A stretch of 64,000 nucleotides of DNA from Rallus limicola. Lineage: Eukaryota > Chordata > Aves > Gruiformes > Rallidae. This document shows, piece by piece, positions 13,401 to 25,800 of the stretch. The DNA lies in the NCBI GenBank assembly GCA_022605955.1, contig JAKCOZ010000301.1, positions 186,001 through 250,000 on the forward strand, written 5' to 3'. Numbering within the stretch: position 1 is the stretch's first letter; each line of letters opens with the position of its first letter. The notes beneath the pieces are model-generated. The model worked only from the letters and a program-made list of their open reading frames with translations. It did no database searches and was not told where the DNA came from. The translations under genes and the position numbers were made by a program.

Positions 13401-16400
13401 CAAAACATGCTAAACGTCCAGCAATAACTCCCAAAGTAAAGAAGCTAGGCCTGAAAGGCATAGCTTGTCTGAAACCTCCTAACAGGACACACGAGCAGAC
13501 CCTGTCACTTTGGCTCTCAGCCTTTTCCTTTGCCTGGAAAGAGGGAACATGCCTGGAACCTCCTACGGTGCTTTTCTCGGCCCTAGCAGACTGCAGTTCA
13601 AAACATGCTAAACGTCCAGCAATAACTCCCAAAGTAAAGAAGCGAGGCCTGAAAGGCATAGCTTGTCTGAAACCTCCTAACAGGACACACGAGCAGACCC
13701 TGTCACTTTGGCTCTCAGCCTTTTCCTTTGCCTGGAAAGAGGGAACATGCCTGGAACCTCCTACGGTGCTTTTCTCGGCCCTAGCAGACTGCAGTTCAAA
13801 ACATGCTAAACGTCCAGCAATAACTCCCAAAGTAAAGAAGCTAGGCCTGAAAGGCATAGCTTGTCTGAAACCTCCTAACAGGACACACGAGCAGACCCTG
13901 TCACTTTGGCTCTCAGCCTTTTCCTTTGCCTGGAAAGAGGGAACATGCCTGGAACCTCCTACGGTGCTTTTCTCGGCCCTAGCAGACTGCAGTTCAAAAC
14001 ATGCTAAACGTCCAGCAATAACTCCCAAAGTAAAGAAGCTAGGCCTGAAAGGCATAGCTTGTCTGAAACCTCCTAACAGGACACACGAGCAGACCCTGTC
14101 ACTTTGGCTCTCAGCCTTTTCCTTTGCCTGGAAAGAGGGAACATGCCTGGAACCTCCTACGGTGCTTTTCTTGGCCCTAGCAGACTGCAGTTCAAAACAT
14201 GCTAAACGTCCAGCAATAACTCCCAAAGTAAAGACGCTAGTCCTGAAAGGCATAGCTTGTCTGAAACCTCCTAACAGGACACACGAGCAGACCCTGTCAC
14301 TTTGGCTCTCAGCCTTTTCCTTTGCCTGGAAAGAGGGAACATGCCTGGAACCTCCTACGGTGCTTTTCTCGGCCCTAGCAGACTGCAGTTCAAAACATGC
14401 TAAACGTCCAGCAATAACTCCCAAAGTAAAGAAGCGAGGCCTGAAAGGCATAGCTTGTCTGAAACCTCCTAACAGGACACACGAGCAGACCCTGTCACTT
14501 TGGCTCTCAGCCTTTTCCTTTGCCTGGAAAGAGGGAACATGCCTGGAACCTCCTACGGTGCTTTTCTCGGCCCTAGCAGACTGCAGTTCAAAACATGCTA
14601 AACGTCCAGCAATAACTCCCAAAGTAAAGAAGCTAGGCCTGAAAGGCATAGCTTGTCTGAAACCTCCTAACAGGACACACGAGCAGACCCTGTCACTTTG
14701 GCTCTCAGCCTTTTCCTTTGCCTGGAAAGAGGGAACATGCCTGGAACCTCCTACGGTGCTTTTCTCGGCCCTAGCAGACTGCAGTTCAAAACATGCTAAA
14801 CGTCCAGCAATAACTCCCAAAGTAAAGAAGCTAGGCCTGAAAGGCATAGCTTGTCTGAAACCTCCTAACAGGACACACGAGCAGACCCTGTCACTTTGGA
14901 TCTCAGCCTTTTCCTTTGCCTGGAAAGAGGGAACATGCCTGGAACCTCCTACGGTGCTTTAGTTGGCCCTAGCAGACTGCAGTTCAAAACATGCTAAACG
15001 TCCAGCAATAACTCCCAAAGTAAAGAAGCTAGGCCTGAAAGGCATAGCTCGCCTGAAAACTCCTAACAGGACACACGAGCAGACCCTGTCACTTTGGCTC
15101 TCAGCCTTTTCCTTTGCCTGGAAAGAGGGAACATGCCTGGAACCTCCTACGGTGCTTTTCTCGGCCCTAGCAGACTGCAGTTCAAAACATGCTAAACGTC
15201 CAGCAATAACTCCCAAAGTAAAGAAGCTAGGCCTGAAAGGCATAGCTTGTCTGAAACCTCCTAACAGGACACACGAGCAGACCCTGTCACTTTGGCTCTC
15301 AGCCTTTTCCTTTGCCTGGAAAGAGGGAACATGCCTGGAACCTCCTACGGTGCTTTTCTCGGCCCTAGCAGACTGCAGTTCAAAACATGCTAAACGTCCA
15401 GCAATAACTCCCAAAGTAAAGAAGCGAGGCCTGAAAGGCATAGCTTGTCTGAAACCTCCTAACAGGACACACGAGCAGACCCTGTCACTTTGGCTCTCAG
15501 CCTTTTCCTTTGCCTGGAAAGAGGGAACATGCCTGGAACCTCCTACGGTGCTTTTCTCGGCCCTAGCAGACTGCAGTTCAAAACATGCTAAACGTCCAGC
15601 AATAACTCCCAAAGTAAAGAAGCTAGGCCTGAAAGGCATAGCTTGTCTGAAAACTCCTAACAGGACACACGAGCAGACCCTGTCACTTTGGCTCTCAGCC
15701 TTTTCCTTTGCCTGGAAAGAGGGAACATGCCTGGAACCTCCTACGGTGCTTTTCTCGGCCCTAGCAGACTGCAGTTCAAAACATGCTAAACGTCCAGCAA
15801 TAACTCCCAAAGTAAAGAAGCTAGGCCTGAAAGGCATAGCTTGTCTGAAACCTCCTAACAGGACACACGAGCAGACCCTGTCACTTTGGCTCTCAGCCTT
15901 TTCCTTTGCCTGGAAAGAGGGAACATGCCTGGAACCTCCTACGGTGCTTTTCTTGGCCCTAGCAGACTGCAGTTCAAAACATGCTAAACGTCCAGCAATA
16001 ACTCCCAAAGTAAAGACGCTAGTCCTGAAAGGCATAGCTTGTCTGAAACCTCCTAACAGGACACACGAGCAGACCCTGTCACTTTGGCTCTCAGCCTTTT
16101 CCTTTGCCTGGAAAGAGGGAACATGCCTGGAACCTCCTACGGTGCTTTTCTCGGCCCTAGCAGACTGCAGTTCAAAACATGCTAAACGTCCAGCAATAAC
16201 TCCCAAAGTAAAGAAGCGAGGCCTGAAAGGCATAGCTTGTCTGAAACCTCCTAACAGGACACACGAGCAGACCCTGTCACTTTGGCTCTCAGCCTTTTCC
16301 TTTGCCTGGAAAGAGGGAACATGCCTGGAACCTCCTACGGTGCTTTTCTCGGCCCTAGCAGACTGCAGTTCAAAACATGCTAAACGTCCAGCAATAACTC

Positions 16401-19400
16401 CCAAAGTAAAGAAGCTAGGCCTGAAAGGCATAGCTTGTCTGAAACCTCCTAACAGGACACACAAGAAGATCCTGTCACTTTGGCTCTCAGCCTTTTCCTT
16501 TGCCTGGAAAGAGGGAACATGCCTGGAACCTCCTACGGTGCTTTTCTCGGCCCTAGCAGACTGCAGTTCAAAACATGCTAAACGTCCAGCAATAACTCCC
16601 AAAGTAAAGAAGCTAGGCCTGAAAGGCATAGCTTGTCTGAAACCTCCTAACAGGACACACGAGCAGACCCTGTCACTTTGGCTCTCAGCCTTTTCCTTTG
16701 CCTGGAAAGAGGGAACATGCCTGGAACCTCCTACGGTGCTTTAGTTGGCCCTAGCAGACTGCAGTTCAAAACATGCTAAACGTCCAGCAATAACTCCCAA
16801 AGTAAAGAAGCTAGGCCTGAAAGGCATAGCTCGCCTGAAAACTCCTAACAGGACACACGAGCAGACCCTGTCACTTTGGCTCTCAGCCTTTTCCTTTGCC
16901 TGGAAAGAGGGAACATGCCTGGAACCTCCTACGGTGCTTTTCTCGGCCCTAGCAGACTGCAGTTCAAAACATGCTAAACGTCCAGCAATAACTCCCAAAG
17001 TAAAGAAGCTAGGCCTGAAAGGCATAGCTTGTCTGAAACCTCCTAACAGGACACACGAGCAGACCCTGTCACTTTGGCTCTCAGCCTTTTCCTTTGCCTG
17101 GAAAGAGGGAACATGCCTGGAACCTCCTACGGTGCTTTTCTCGGCCCTAGCAGACTGCAGTTCAAAACATTCTAAACGTCCAGCAATAACTCCCAAAGTA
17201 AAGAAGCTAGGCCTGAAAGGCATAGCTTGTCTGAAACCTCCTAACAGGACACACGAGCAGACCCTGTCACTTTGGCTCTCAGCCTTTTCCTTTGCCTGGA
17301 AAGAGGGAACATGCCTGGAACCTCCTACGGTGCTTTTCTCGGCCCTAGCAGACTGCAGTTCAAAACATGCTAAACGTCCAGCAATAACTCCCAAAGTAAA
17401 GAAGCGAGGCCTGAAAGGCATAGCTTGTCTGAAACCTCCTAACAGGACACACGAGCAGACCCTGTCACTTTGGCTCTCAGCCTTTTCCTTTGCCTGGAAA
17501 GAGGGAACATGCCTGGAACTTCCTACGGTGCTTTTCTCGGCCCTAGCAGACTGCAGTTCAAAACATGCTAAACGTCCAGCAATAACTCCCAAAGTAAAGA
17601 AGCTAGGCCTGAAAGGCATAGCTTGTCTGAAACCTCCTAACAGGACACACGAGCAGACCCTGTCACTTTGGCTCTCAGCCTTTTCCTTTGCCTGGAAAGA
17701 GGGAACATGCCTGGAACCTCCTACGGTGCTTTTCTCGGCCCTAGCAGACTGCAGTTCAAAACATGCTAAACGTCCAGCAATAACTCCCAAAGTAAAGAAG
17801 CGAGGCCTGAAAGGCATAGCTTGTCTGAAACCTCCTAACAGGACACACGAGCAGACCCTGTCACTTTGGCTCTCAGCCTTTTCCTTTGCCTGGAAAGAGG
17901 GAACATGCCTGGAACCTCCTACGGTGCTTTTCTCGGCCCTAGCAGACTGCAGTTCAAAACATGCTAAACGTCCAGCAATAACTCCCAAAGTAAAGAAGCT
18001 AGGCCTGAAAGGCATAGCTTGTCTGAAACCTCCTAACAGGACACACGAGCAGACCCTGTCACTTTGGCTCTCAGCCTTTTCCTTTGCCTGGAAAGAGGGA
18101 ACATGCCTGGAACCTCCTACGGTGCTTTTCTCGGCCCTAGCAGACTGCAGTTCAAAACATGCTAAACGTCCAGCAATAACTCCCAAAGTAAAGAAGCTAG
18201 GCCTGAAAGGCATAGCTTGTCTGAAACCTCCTAACAGGACACACGAGCAGACCCTGTCACTTTGGCTCTCAGCCTTTTCCTTTGCCTGGAAAGAGGGAAC
18301 ATGCCTGGAACCTCCTACGGTGCTTTTCTCGGCCCTAGCAGACTGCAGTTCAAAACATGCTAAACGTCCAGCAATAACTCCCAAAGTAAAGAAGCTAGGC
18401 CTGAAAGGCATAGCTTGTCTGAAACCTCCTAACAGGACACACGAGCAGACCCTGTCACTTTGGCTCTCAGCCTTTTCCTTTGCCTGGAAAGAGGGAACAT
18501 GCCTGGAACCTCCTACGGTGCTTTTCTCGGCCCTAGCAGACTGCAGTTCAAAACATGCTAAACGTCCAGCAATAACTCCCAAAGTAAAGAAGCTAGGCCT
18601 GAAAGGCATAGCTTGTCTGAAACCTCCTAACAGGACACACGAGCAGACCCTGTCACTTTGGCTCTCAGCCTTTTCCTTTGCCTGGAAAGAGGGAACATGC
18701 CTGGAACCTCCTACGGTGCTTTAGTTGGCCCTAGCAGACTGCAGTTCAAAACATGCTAAACGTCCAGCAATAACTCCCAAAGTAAAGAAGCTAGGCCTGA
18801 AAGGCATAGCTCGCCTGAAAACTCCTAACAGGACACACGAGCAGACCCTGTCACTTTGGCTCTCAGCCTTTTCCTTTGCCTGGAAAGAGGGAACATGCCT
18901 GGAACCTCCTACGGTGCTTTTCTCGGCCCTAGCAGACTGCAGTTCAAAACATGCTAAACGTCCAGCAATAACTCCCAAAGTAAAGAAGCTAGGCCTGAAA
19001 GGCATAGCTTGTCTGAAACCTCCTAACAGGACACACGAGCAGACCCTGTCACTTTGGCTCTCAGCCTTTTCCTTTGCCTGGAAAGAGGGAACATGCCTGG
19101 AACCTCCTACGGTGCTTTTCTCGGCCCTAGCAGACTGCAGTTCAAAACATTCTAAACGTCCAGCAATAACTCCCAAAGTAAAGAAGCTAGGCCTGAAAGG
19201 CATAGCTTGTCTGAAACCTCCTAACAGGACACACGAACAGACCCTGTCACTTTGGCTCTCAGCCTTTTCCTTTGCCTGGAAAGAGGGAACATGCCTGGAA
19301 CCTCCTACGGTGCTTTTCTCGGCCCTAGCAGACTGCAGTTCAAAACATGCTAAACGTCCAGCAATAACTCCCAAAGTAAAGAAGCGAGGCCTGAAAGGCA

Positions 19401-22400
19401 TAGCTTGTCTGAAACCTCCTAACAGGACACACGAGCAGACCCTGTCACTTTGGCTCTCAGCCTTTTCCTTTGCCTGGAAAGAGGGAACATGCCTGGAACC
19501 TCCTACGGTGCTTTTCTCGGCCCTAGCAGACTGCAGTTCAAAACATGCTAAACGTCCAGCAATAACTCCCAAAGTAAAGAAGCTAGGCCTGAAAGGCATA
19601 GCTTGTCTGAAACCTCCTAACAGGACACACGAGCAGACCCTGTCACTTTGGCTCTCAGCCTTTTCCTTTGCCTGGAAAGAGGGAACATGCCTGGAACCTC
19701 CTACGGTGCTTTTCTCGGCCCTAGCAGACTGCAGTTCAAAACATGCTAAACGTCCAGCAATAACTCCCAAAGTAAAGAAGCGAGGCCTGAAAGGCATAGC
19801 TTGTCTGAAACCTCCTAACAGGACACACGAGCAGACCCTGTCACTTTGGCTCTCAGCCTTTTCCTTTGCCTGGAAAGAGGGAACATGCCTGGAACCTCCT
19901 ACGGTGCTTTTCTCGGCCCTAGCAGACTGCAGTTCAAAACATGCTAAACGTCCAGCAATAACTCCCAAAGTAAAGAAGCTAGGCCTGAAAGGCATAGCTT
20001 GTCTGAAACCTCCTAACAGGACACACGAGCAGACCCTGTCACTTTGGCTCTCAGCCTTTTCCTTTGCCTGGAAAGAGGGAACATGCCTGGAACCTCCTAC
20101 GGTGCTTTTCTCGGCCCTAGCAGACTGCAGTTCAAAACATGCTAAACGTCCAGCAATAACTCCCAAAGTAAAGAAGCTAGGCCTGAAAGGCATAGCTTGT
20201 CTGAAACCTCCTAACAGGACACACGAGCAGACCCTGTCACTTTGGCTCTCAGCCTTTTCCTTTGCCTGGAAAGAGGGAACATGCCTGGAACCTCCTACGG
20301 TGCTTTTCTCGGCCCTAGCAGACTGCAGTTCAAAACATGCTAAACGTCCAGCAATAACTCCCAAAGTAAAGAAGCTAGGCCTGAAAGGCATAGCTTGTCT
20401 GAAACCTCCTAACAGGACACACGAGCAGACCCTGTCACTTTGGCTCTCAGCCTTTTCCTTTGCCTGGAAAGAGGGAACATGCCTGGAACCTCCTACGGTG
20501 CTTTTCTCGGCCCTAGCAGACTGCAGTTCAAAACATGCTAAACGTCCAGCAATAACTCCCAAAGTAAAGAAGCTAGGCCTGAAAGGCATAGCTTGTCTGA
20601 AACCTCCTAACAGGACACACGAGCAGACCCTGTCACTTTGGCTCTCAGCCTTTTCCTTTGCCTGGAAAGAGGGAACATGCCTGGAACCTCCTACGGTGCT
20701 TTTCTCGGCCCTAGCAGACTGCAGTTCAAAACATGCTAAACGTCCAGCAATAACTCCCAAAGTAAAGAAGCGAGGCCTGAAAGGCATAGCTTGTCTGAAA
20801 CCTCCTAACAGGACACACGAGCAGACCCTGTCACTTTGGCTCTCAGCCTTTTCCTTTGCCTGGAAAGAGGGAACATGCCTGGAACCTCCTACGGTGCTTT
20901 TCTCGGCCCTAGCAGACTGCAGTTCAAAACATGCTAAACGTCCAGCAATAACTCCCAAAGTAAAGAAGCGAGGCCTGAAAGGCATAGCTTGTCTGAAACC
21001 TCCTAACAGGACACACGAGCAGACCCTGTCACTTTGGCTCTCAGCCTTTTCCTTTGCCTGGAAAGAGGGAACATGCCTGGAACCTCCTACGGTGCTTTTC
21101 TCGGCCCTAGCAGACTGCAGTTCAAAACATGCTAAACGTCCAGCAATAACTCCCAAAGTAAAGAAGCTAGGCCTGAAAGGCATAGCTTGTCTGAAACCTC
21201 CTAACAGGACACACAAGAAGATCCTGTAACTTTGGCTCTCAGCCTTTTCCTTTGTCTGGAAAGAGGGAACATGCCTGGAACCTCCTACGGTGCTTTTCTC
21301 GGCCCTAGCAGACTGCAGTTCAAAACATGCTAAACGTCCAGCAATAACTCCCAAAGTAAAGAAGCTAGGCCTGAAAGGCATAGCTTGTCTGAAACCTCCT
21401 AACAGGACACACGAGCAGACCCTGTCACTTTGGCTCTCAGCCTTTTCCTTTGCCTGGAAAGAGGGAACATGCCTGGAACCTCCTACGGTGCTTTTCTCGG
21501 CCCTAGCAGACTGCAGTTCAAAACATGCTAAACGTCCAGCAATAACTCCCAAAGTAAAGAAGCGAGGCCTGAAAGGCATAGCTTGTCTGAAACCTCCTAA
21601 CAGGACACACGAGCAGACCCTGTCACTTTGGCTCTCAGCCTTTTCCTTTGCCTGGAAAGAGGGAACATGCCTGGAACCTCCTACGGTGCTTTTCTCGGCC
21701 CTAGCAGACTGCAGTTCAAAACATGCTAAACGTCCAGCAATAACTCCCAAAGTAAAGAAGCTAGGCCTGAAAGGCATAGCTTGTCTGAAACCTCCTAACA
21801 GGACACACGAGCAGACCCTGTCACTTTGGCTCTCAGCCTTTTCCTTTGCCTGGAAAGAGGGAACATGCCTGGAACCTCCTACGGTGCTTTTCTCGGCCCT
21901 AGCAGACTGCAGTTCAAAACATGCTAAACGTCCAGCAATAACTCCCAAAGTAAAGAAGCTAGGCCTGAAAGGCATAGCTTGTCTGAAACCTCCTAACAGG
22001 ACACACGAGCAGACCCTGTCACTTTGGCTCTCAGCCTTTTCCTTTGCCTGGAAAGAGGGAACATGCCTGGAACCTCCTACGGTGCTTTTCTTGGCCCTAG
22101 CAGACTGCAGTTCAAAACATGCTAAACGTCCAGCAATAACTCCCAAAGTAAAGACGCTAGTCCTGAAAGGCATAGCTTGTCTGAAACCTCCTAACAGGAC
22201 ACACGAGCAGACCCTGTCACTTTGGCTCTCAGCCTTTTCCTTTGCCTGGAAAGAGGGAACATGCCTGGAACCTCCTACGGTGCTTTTCTCGGCCCTAGCA
22301 GACTGCAGTTCAAAACATGCTAAACGTCCAGCAATAACTCCCAAAGTAAAGAAGCGAGGCCTGAAAGGCATAGCTTGTCTGAAACCTCCTAACAGGACAC

Positions 22401-22878
22401 ACGAGCAGACCCTGTCACTTTGGCTCTCAGCCTTTTCCTTTGCCTGGAAAGAGGGAACATGCCTGGAACCTCCTACGGTGCTTTTCTCGGCCCTAGCAGA
22501 CTGCAGTTCAAAACATGCTAAACGTCCAGCAATAACTCCCAAAGTAAAGAAGCTAGGCCTGAAAGGCATAGCTTGTCTGAAACCTCCTAACAGGACACAC
22601 AAGAAGATCCTGTCACTTTGGCTCTCAGCCTTTTCCTTTGCCTGGAAAGAGGGAACATGCCTGGAACCTCCTACGGTGCTTTTCTCGGCCCTAGCAGACT
22701 GCAGTTCAAAACATGCTAAACGTCCAGCAATAACTCCCAAAGTAAAGAAGCTAGGCCTGAAAGGCATAGCTTGTCTGAAACCTCCTAACAGGACACACGA
22801 GCAGACCCTGTCACTTTGGATCTCAGCCTTTTCCTTTGCCTGGAAAGAGGGAACATGCCTGGAACCTCCTACGGTGCT
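10405..22878. repeat. Satellite zone 2: higher-order repeat, five marker-bounded blocks
   Basis: Blocks begin with a monomer carrying GCTTTAGTTGG and CGCCTGAAAACTCC. They start at 10405, 12583, 14959, 16741 and 18721, giving 11, 12, 9, 10 and 21 monomers. Inside a block the variants follow one order: marker; plain; CATTCTAAA; GCGAGG; plain; GCGAGG; plain; plain; CTTGG with ACGCTAGTCC; GCGAGG; then in some blocks CACAAGAAGATCC; and last GGATCTCAG (replaced by plain in two blocks). The 11- and 12-monomer blocks have the same order apart from one extra plain monomer. The 9- and 10-monomer blocks lack or replace members of the series. The 21-monomer block reads as about two units fused without the marker. 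This pattern fits unequal crossing-over between modules. Confidence 0.85.
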
Positions 22879-25800
22879 TTAGTTGGCCCTAGCAGACTGC
22901 AGTTCAAAACATGCTAAACGTCCAGCAATAACTCCCAAAGTAAAGAAGCTAGGCCTGAAAGGCATAGCTCGCCTGAAAACTCCTAACAGGACACACGAGC
23001 AGACCCTGTCACTTTGGCTCTCAGCCTTTTCCTTTGCCTGGAAAGAGGGAACATGCCTGGAACCTCCTACGGTGCTTTTCTCGGCCCTAGCAGACTGCAG
23101 TTCAAAACATGCTAAACGTCCAGCAATAACTCCCAAAGTAAAGAAGCTAGGCCTGAAAGGCATAGCTTGTCTGAAACCTCCTAACAGGACACACGAGCAG
23201 ACCCTGTCACTTTGGCTCTCAGCCTTTTCCTTTGCCTGGAAAGAGGGAACATGCCTGGAACCTCCTACGGTGCTTTTCTCGGCCCTAGCAGACTGCAGTT
23301 CAAAACATGCTAAACGTCCAGCAATAACTCCCAAAGTAAAGAAGCTAGGCCTGAAAGGCATAGCTTGTCTGAAACCTCCTAACAGGACACACGAACAGAC
23401 CCTGTCACTTTGGCTCTCAGCCTTTTCCTTTGCCTGGAAAGAGGGAACATGCCTGGAACCTCCTACGGTGCTTTTCTTGGCCCTAGCAGACTGCAGTTCA
23501 AAACATGCTAAACGTCCAGCAATAACTCCCAAAGTAAAGAAGCTAGGCCTGAAAGGCATAGCTTGTCTGAAACCTCCTAACAGGACACACGAGCAGACCC
23601 TGTCACTTTGGCTCTCAGCCTTTTCCTTTGCCTGGAAAGAGGGAACATGCCTGGAACCTCCTACGGTGCTTTTCTCGGCCCTAGCAGACTGCAGTTCAAA
23701 ACATGCTAAACGTCCAGCAATAACTCCCAAAGTAAAGAAGCGAGGCCTGAAAGGCATAGCTTGTCTGAAACCTCCTAACAGGACACACGAGCAGACCCTG
23801 TCACTTTGGCTCTCAGCCTTTTCCTTTGCCTGGAAAGAGGGAACATGCCTGGAACCTCCTACGGTGCTTTTCTCGGCCCTAGCAGACTGCAGTTCAAAAC
23901 ATGCTAAACGTCCAGCAATAACTCCCAAAGTAAAGAAGCTAGGCCTGAAAGGCATAGCTTGTCTGAAACCTCCTAACAGGACACACGAGCAGACCCTGTC
24001 ACTTTGGCTCTCAGCCTTTTCCTTTGCCTGGAAAGAGGGAACATGCCTGGAACCTCCTACGGTGCTTTTCTCGGCCCTAGCAGACTGCAGTTCAAAACAT
24101 GCTAAACGTCCAGCAATAACTCCCAAAGTAAAGAAGCTAGGCCTGAAAGGCATAGCTTGTCTGAAACCTCCTAACAGGACACACGAGCAGACCATGTCAC
24201 TTTGGCTCTCAGCCTTTTCCTTTGCCTGGAAAGAGGGAACATGCCTGGAACCTCCTACGGTGCTTTTCTCGGCCCTAGCAGACTGCAGTTCAAAACATTC
24301 TAAACGTCCAGCAATAACTCCCAAAGTAAAGAAGCTAGGCCTGAAAGGCATAGCTTGTCTGAAACCTCCTAACAGGACACACGAACAGACCCTGTCACTT
24401 TGGCTCTCAGCCTTTTCCTTTGCCTGGAAAGAGGGAACATGCCTGGAACCTCCTACGGTGCTTTTCTCGGCCCTAGCAGACTGCAGTTCAAAACATGCTA
24501 AACGTCCAGCAATAACTCCCAAAGTAAAGAAGCGAGGCCTGAAAGGCATAGCTTGTCTGAAACCTCCTAACAGGACACACGAGCAGACCCTGTCACTTTG
24601 GCTCTCAGCCTTTTCCTTTGCCTGGAAAGAGGGAACATGCCTGGAACCTCCTACGGTGCTTTTCTCGGCCCTAGCAGACTGCAGTTCAAAACATGCTAAA
24701 CGTCCAGCAATAACTCCCAAAGTAAAGAAGCTAGGCCTGAAAGGCATAGCTTGTCTGAAACCTCCTAACAGGACACACGAGCAGACCCTGTCACTTTGGC
24801 TCTCAGCCTTTTCCTTTGCCTGGAAAGAGGGAACATGCCTGGAACCTCCTACGGTGCTTTTCTCGGCCCTAGCAGACTGCAGTTCAAAACATGCTAAACG
24901 TCCAGCAATAACTCCCAAAGTAAAGAAGCTAGGCCTGAAAGGCATAGCTTGTCTGAAACCTCCTAACAGGACACACGAGCAGACCCTGTCACTTTGGCTC
25001 TCAGCTTTTTCCTTTGCCTGGAAAGAGGGAACATGCCTGGAACCTCCTACGGTGCTTTTCTCGGCCCTAGCAGACTGCAGTTCAAAACATGCTAAACGTC
25101 CAGCAATAACTCCCAAAGTAAAGAAGCTAGGCCTGAAAGGCATAGCTTGTCTGAAACCTCCTAACAGGACACACGAGCAGACCCTGTCACTTTGGCTCTC
25201 AGCCTTTTCCTTTGCCTGGAAAGAGGGAACATGCCTGGAACCTCCTACGGTGCTTTTCTCGGCCCTAGCAGACTGCAGTTCAAAACATGCTAAACGTCCA
25301 GCAATAACTCCCAAAGTAAAGAAGCGAGGCCTGAAAGGAATAGCTTGTCTGAAACCTCCTAACAGGACACACGAGCAGACCCTGTCACTTTGGCTCTCAG
25401 CCTTTTCCTTTGCCTGGAAAGAGGGAACATGCCTGGAACCTCCTACGGTGCTTTTCTCGGCCCTAGCAGACTGCAGTTCAAAACATGCTAAACGTCCAGC
25501 AATAACTCCCAAAGTAAAGAAGCGAGGCCTGAAAGGCATAGCTTGTCTGAAACCTCCTAACAGGACACACGAGCAGACCCTGTCACTTTGGCTCTCAGCC
25601 TTTTCCTTTGCCTGGAAAGAGGGAACATGCCTGGAACCTCCTACGGTGCTTTTCTCGGCCCTAGCAGACTGCAGTTCAAAACATGCTAAACGTCCAGCAA
25701 TAACTCCCAAAGTAAAGAAGCTAGGCCTGAAAGGCATAGCTTGTCTGAAACCTCCTAACAGGACACACAAGAAGATCCTGTCACTTTGGCTCTCAGCCTT

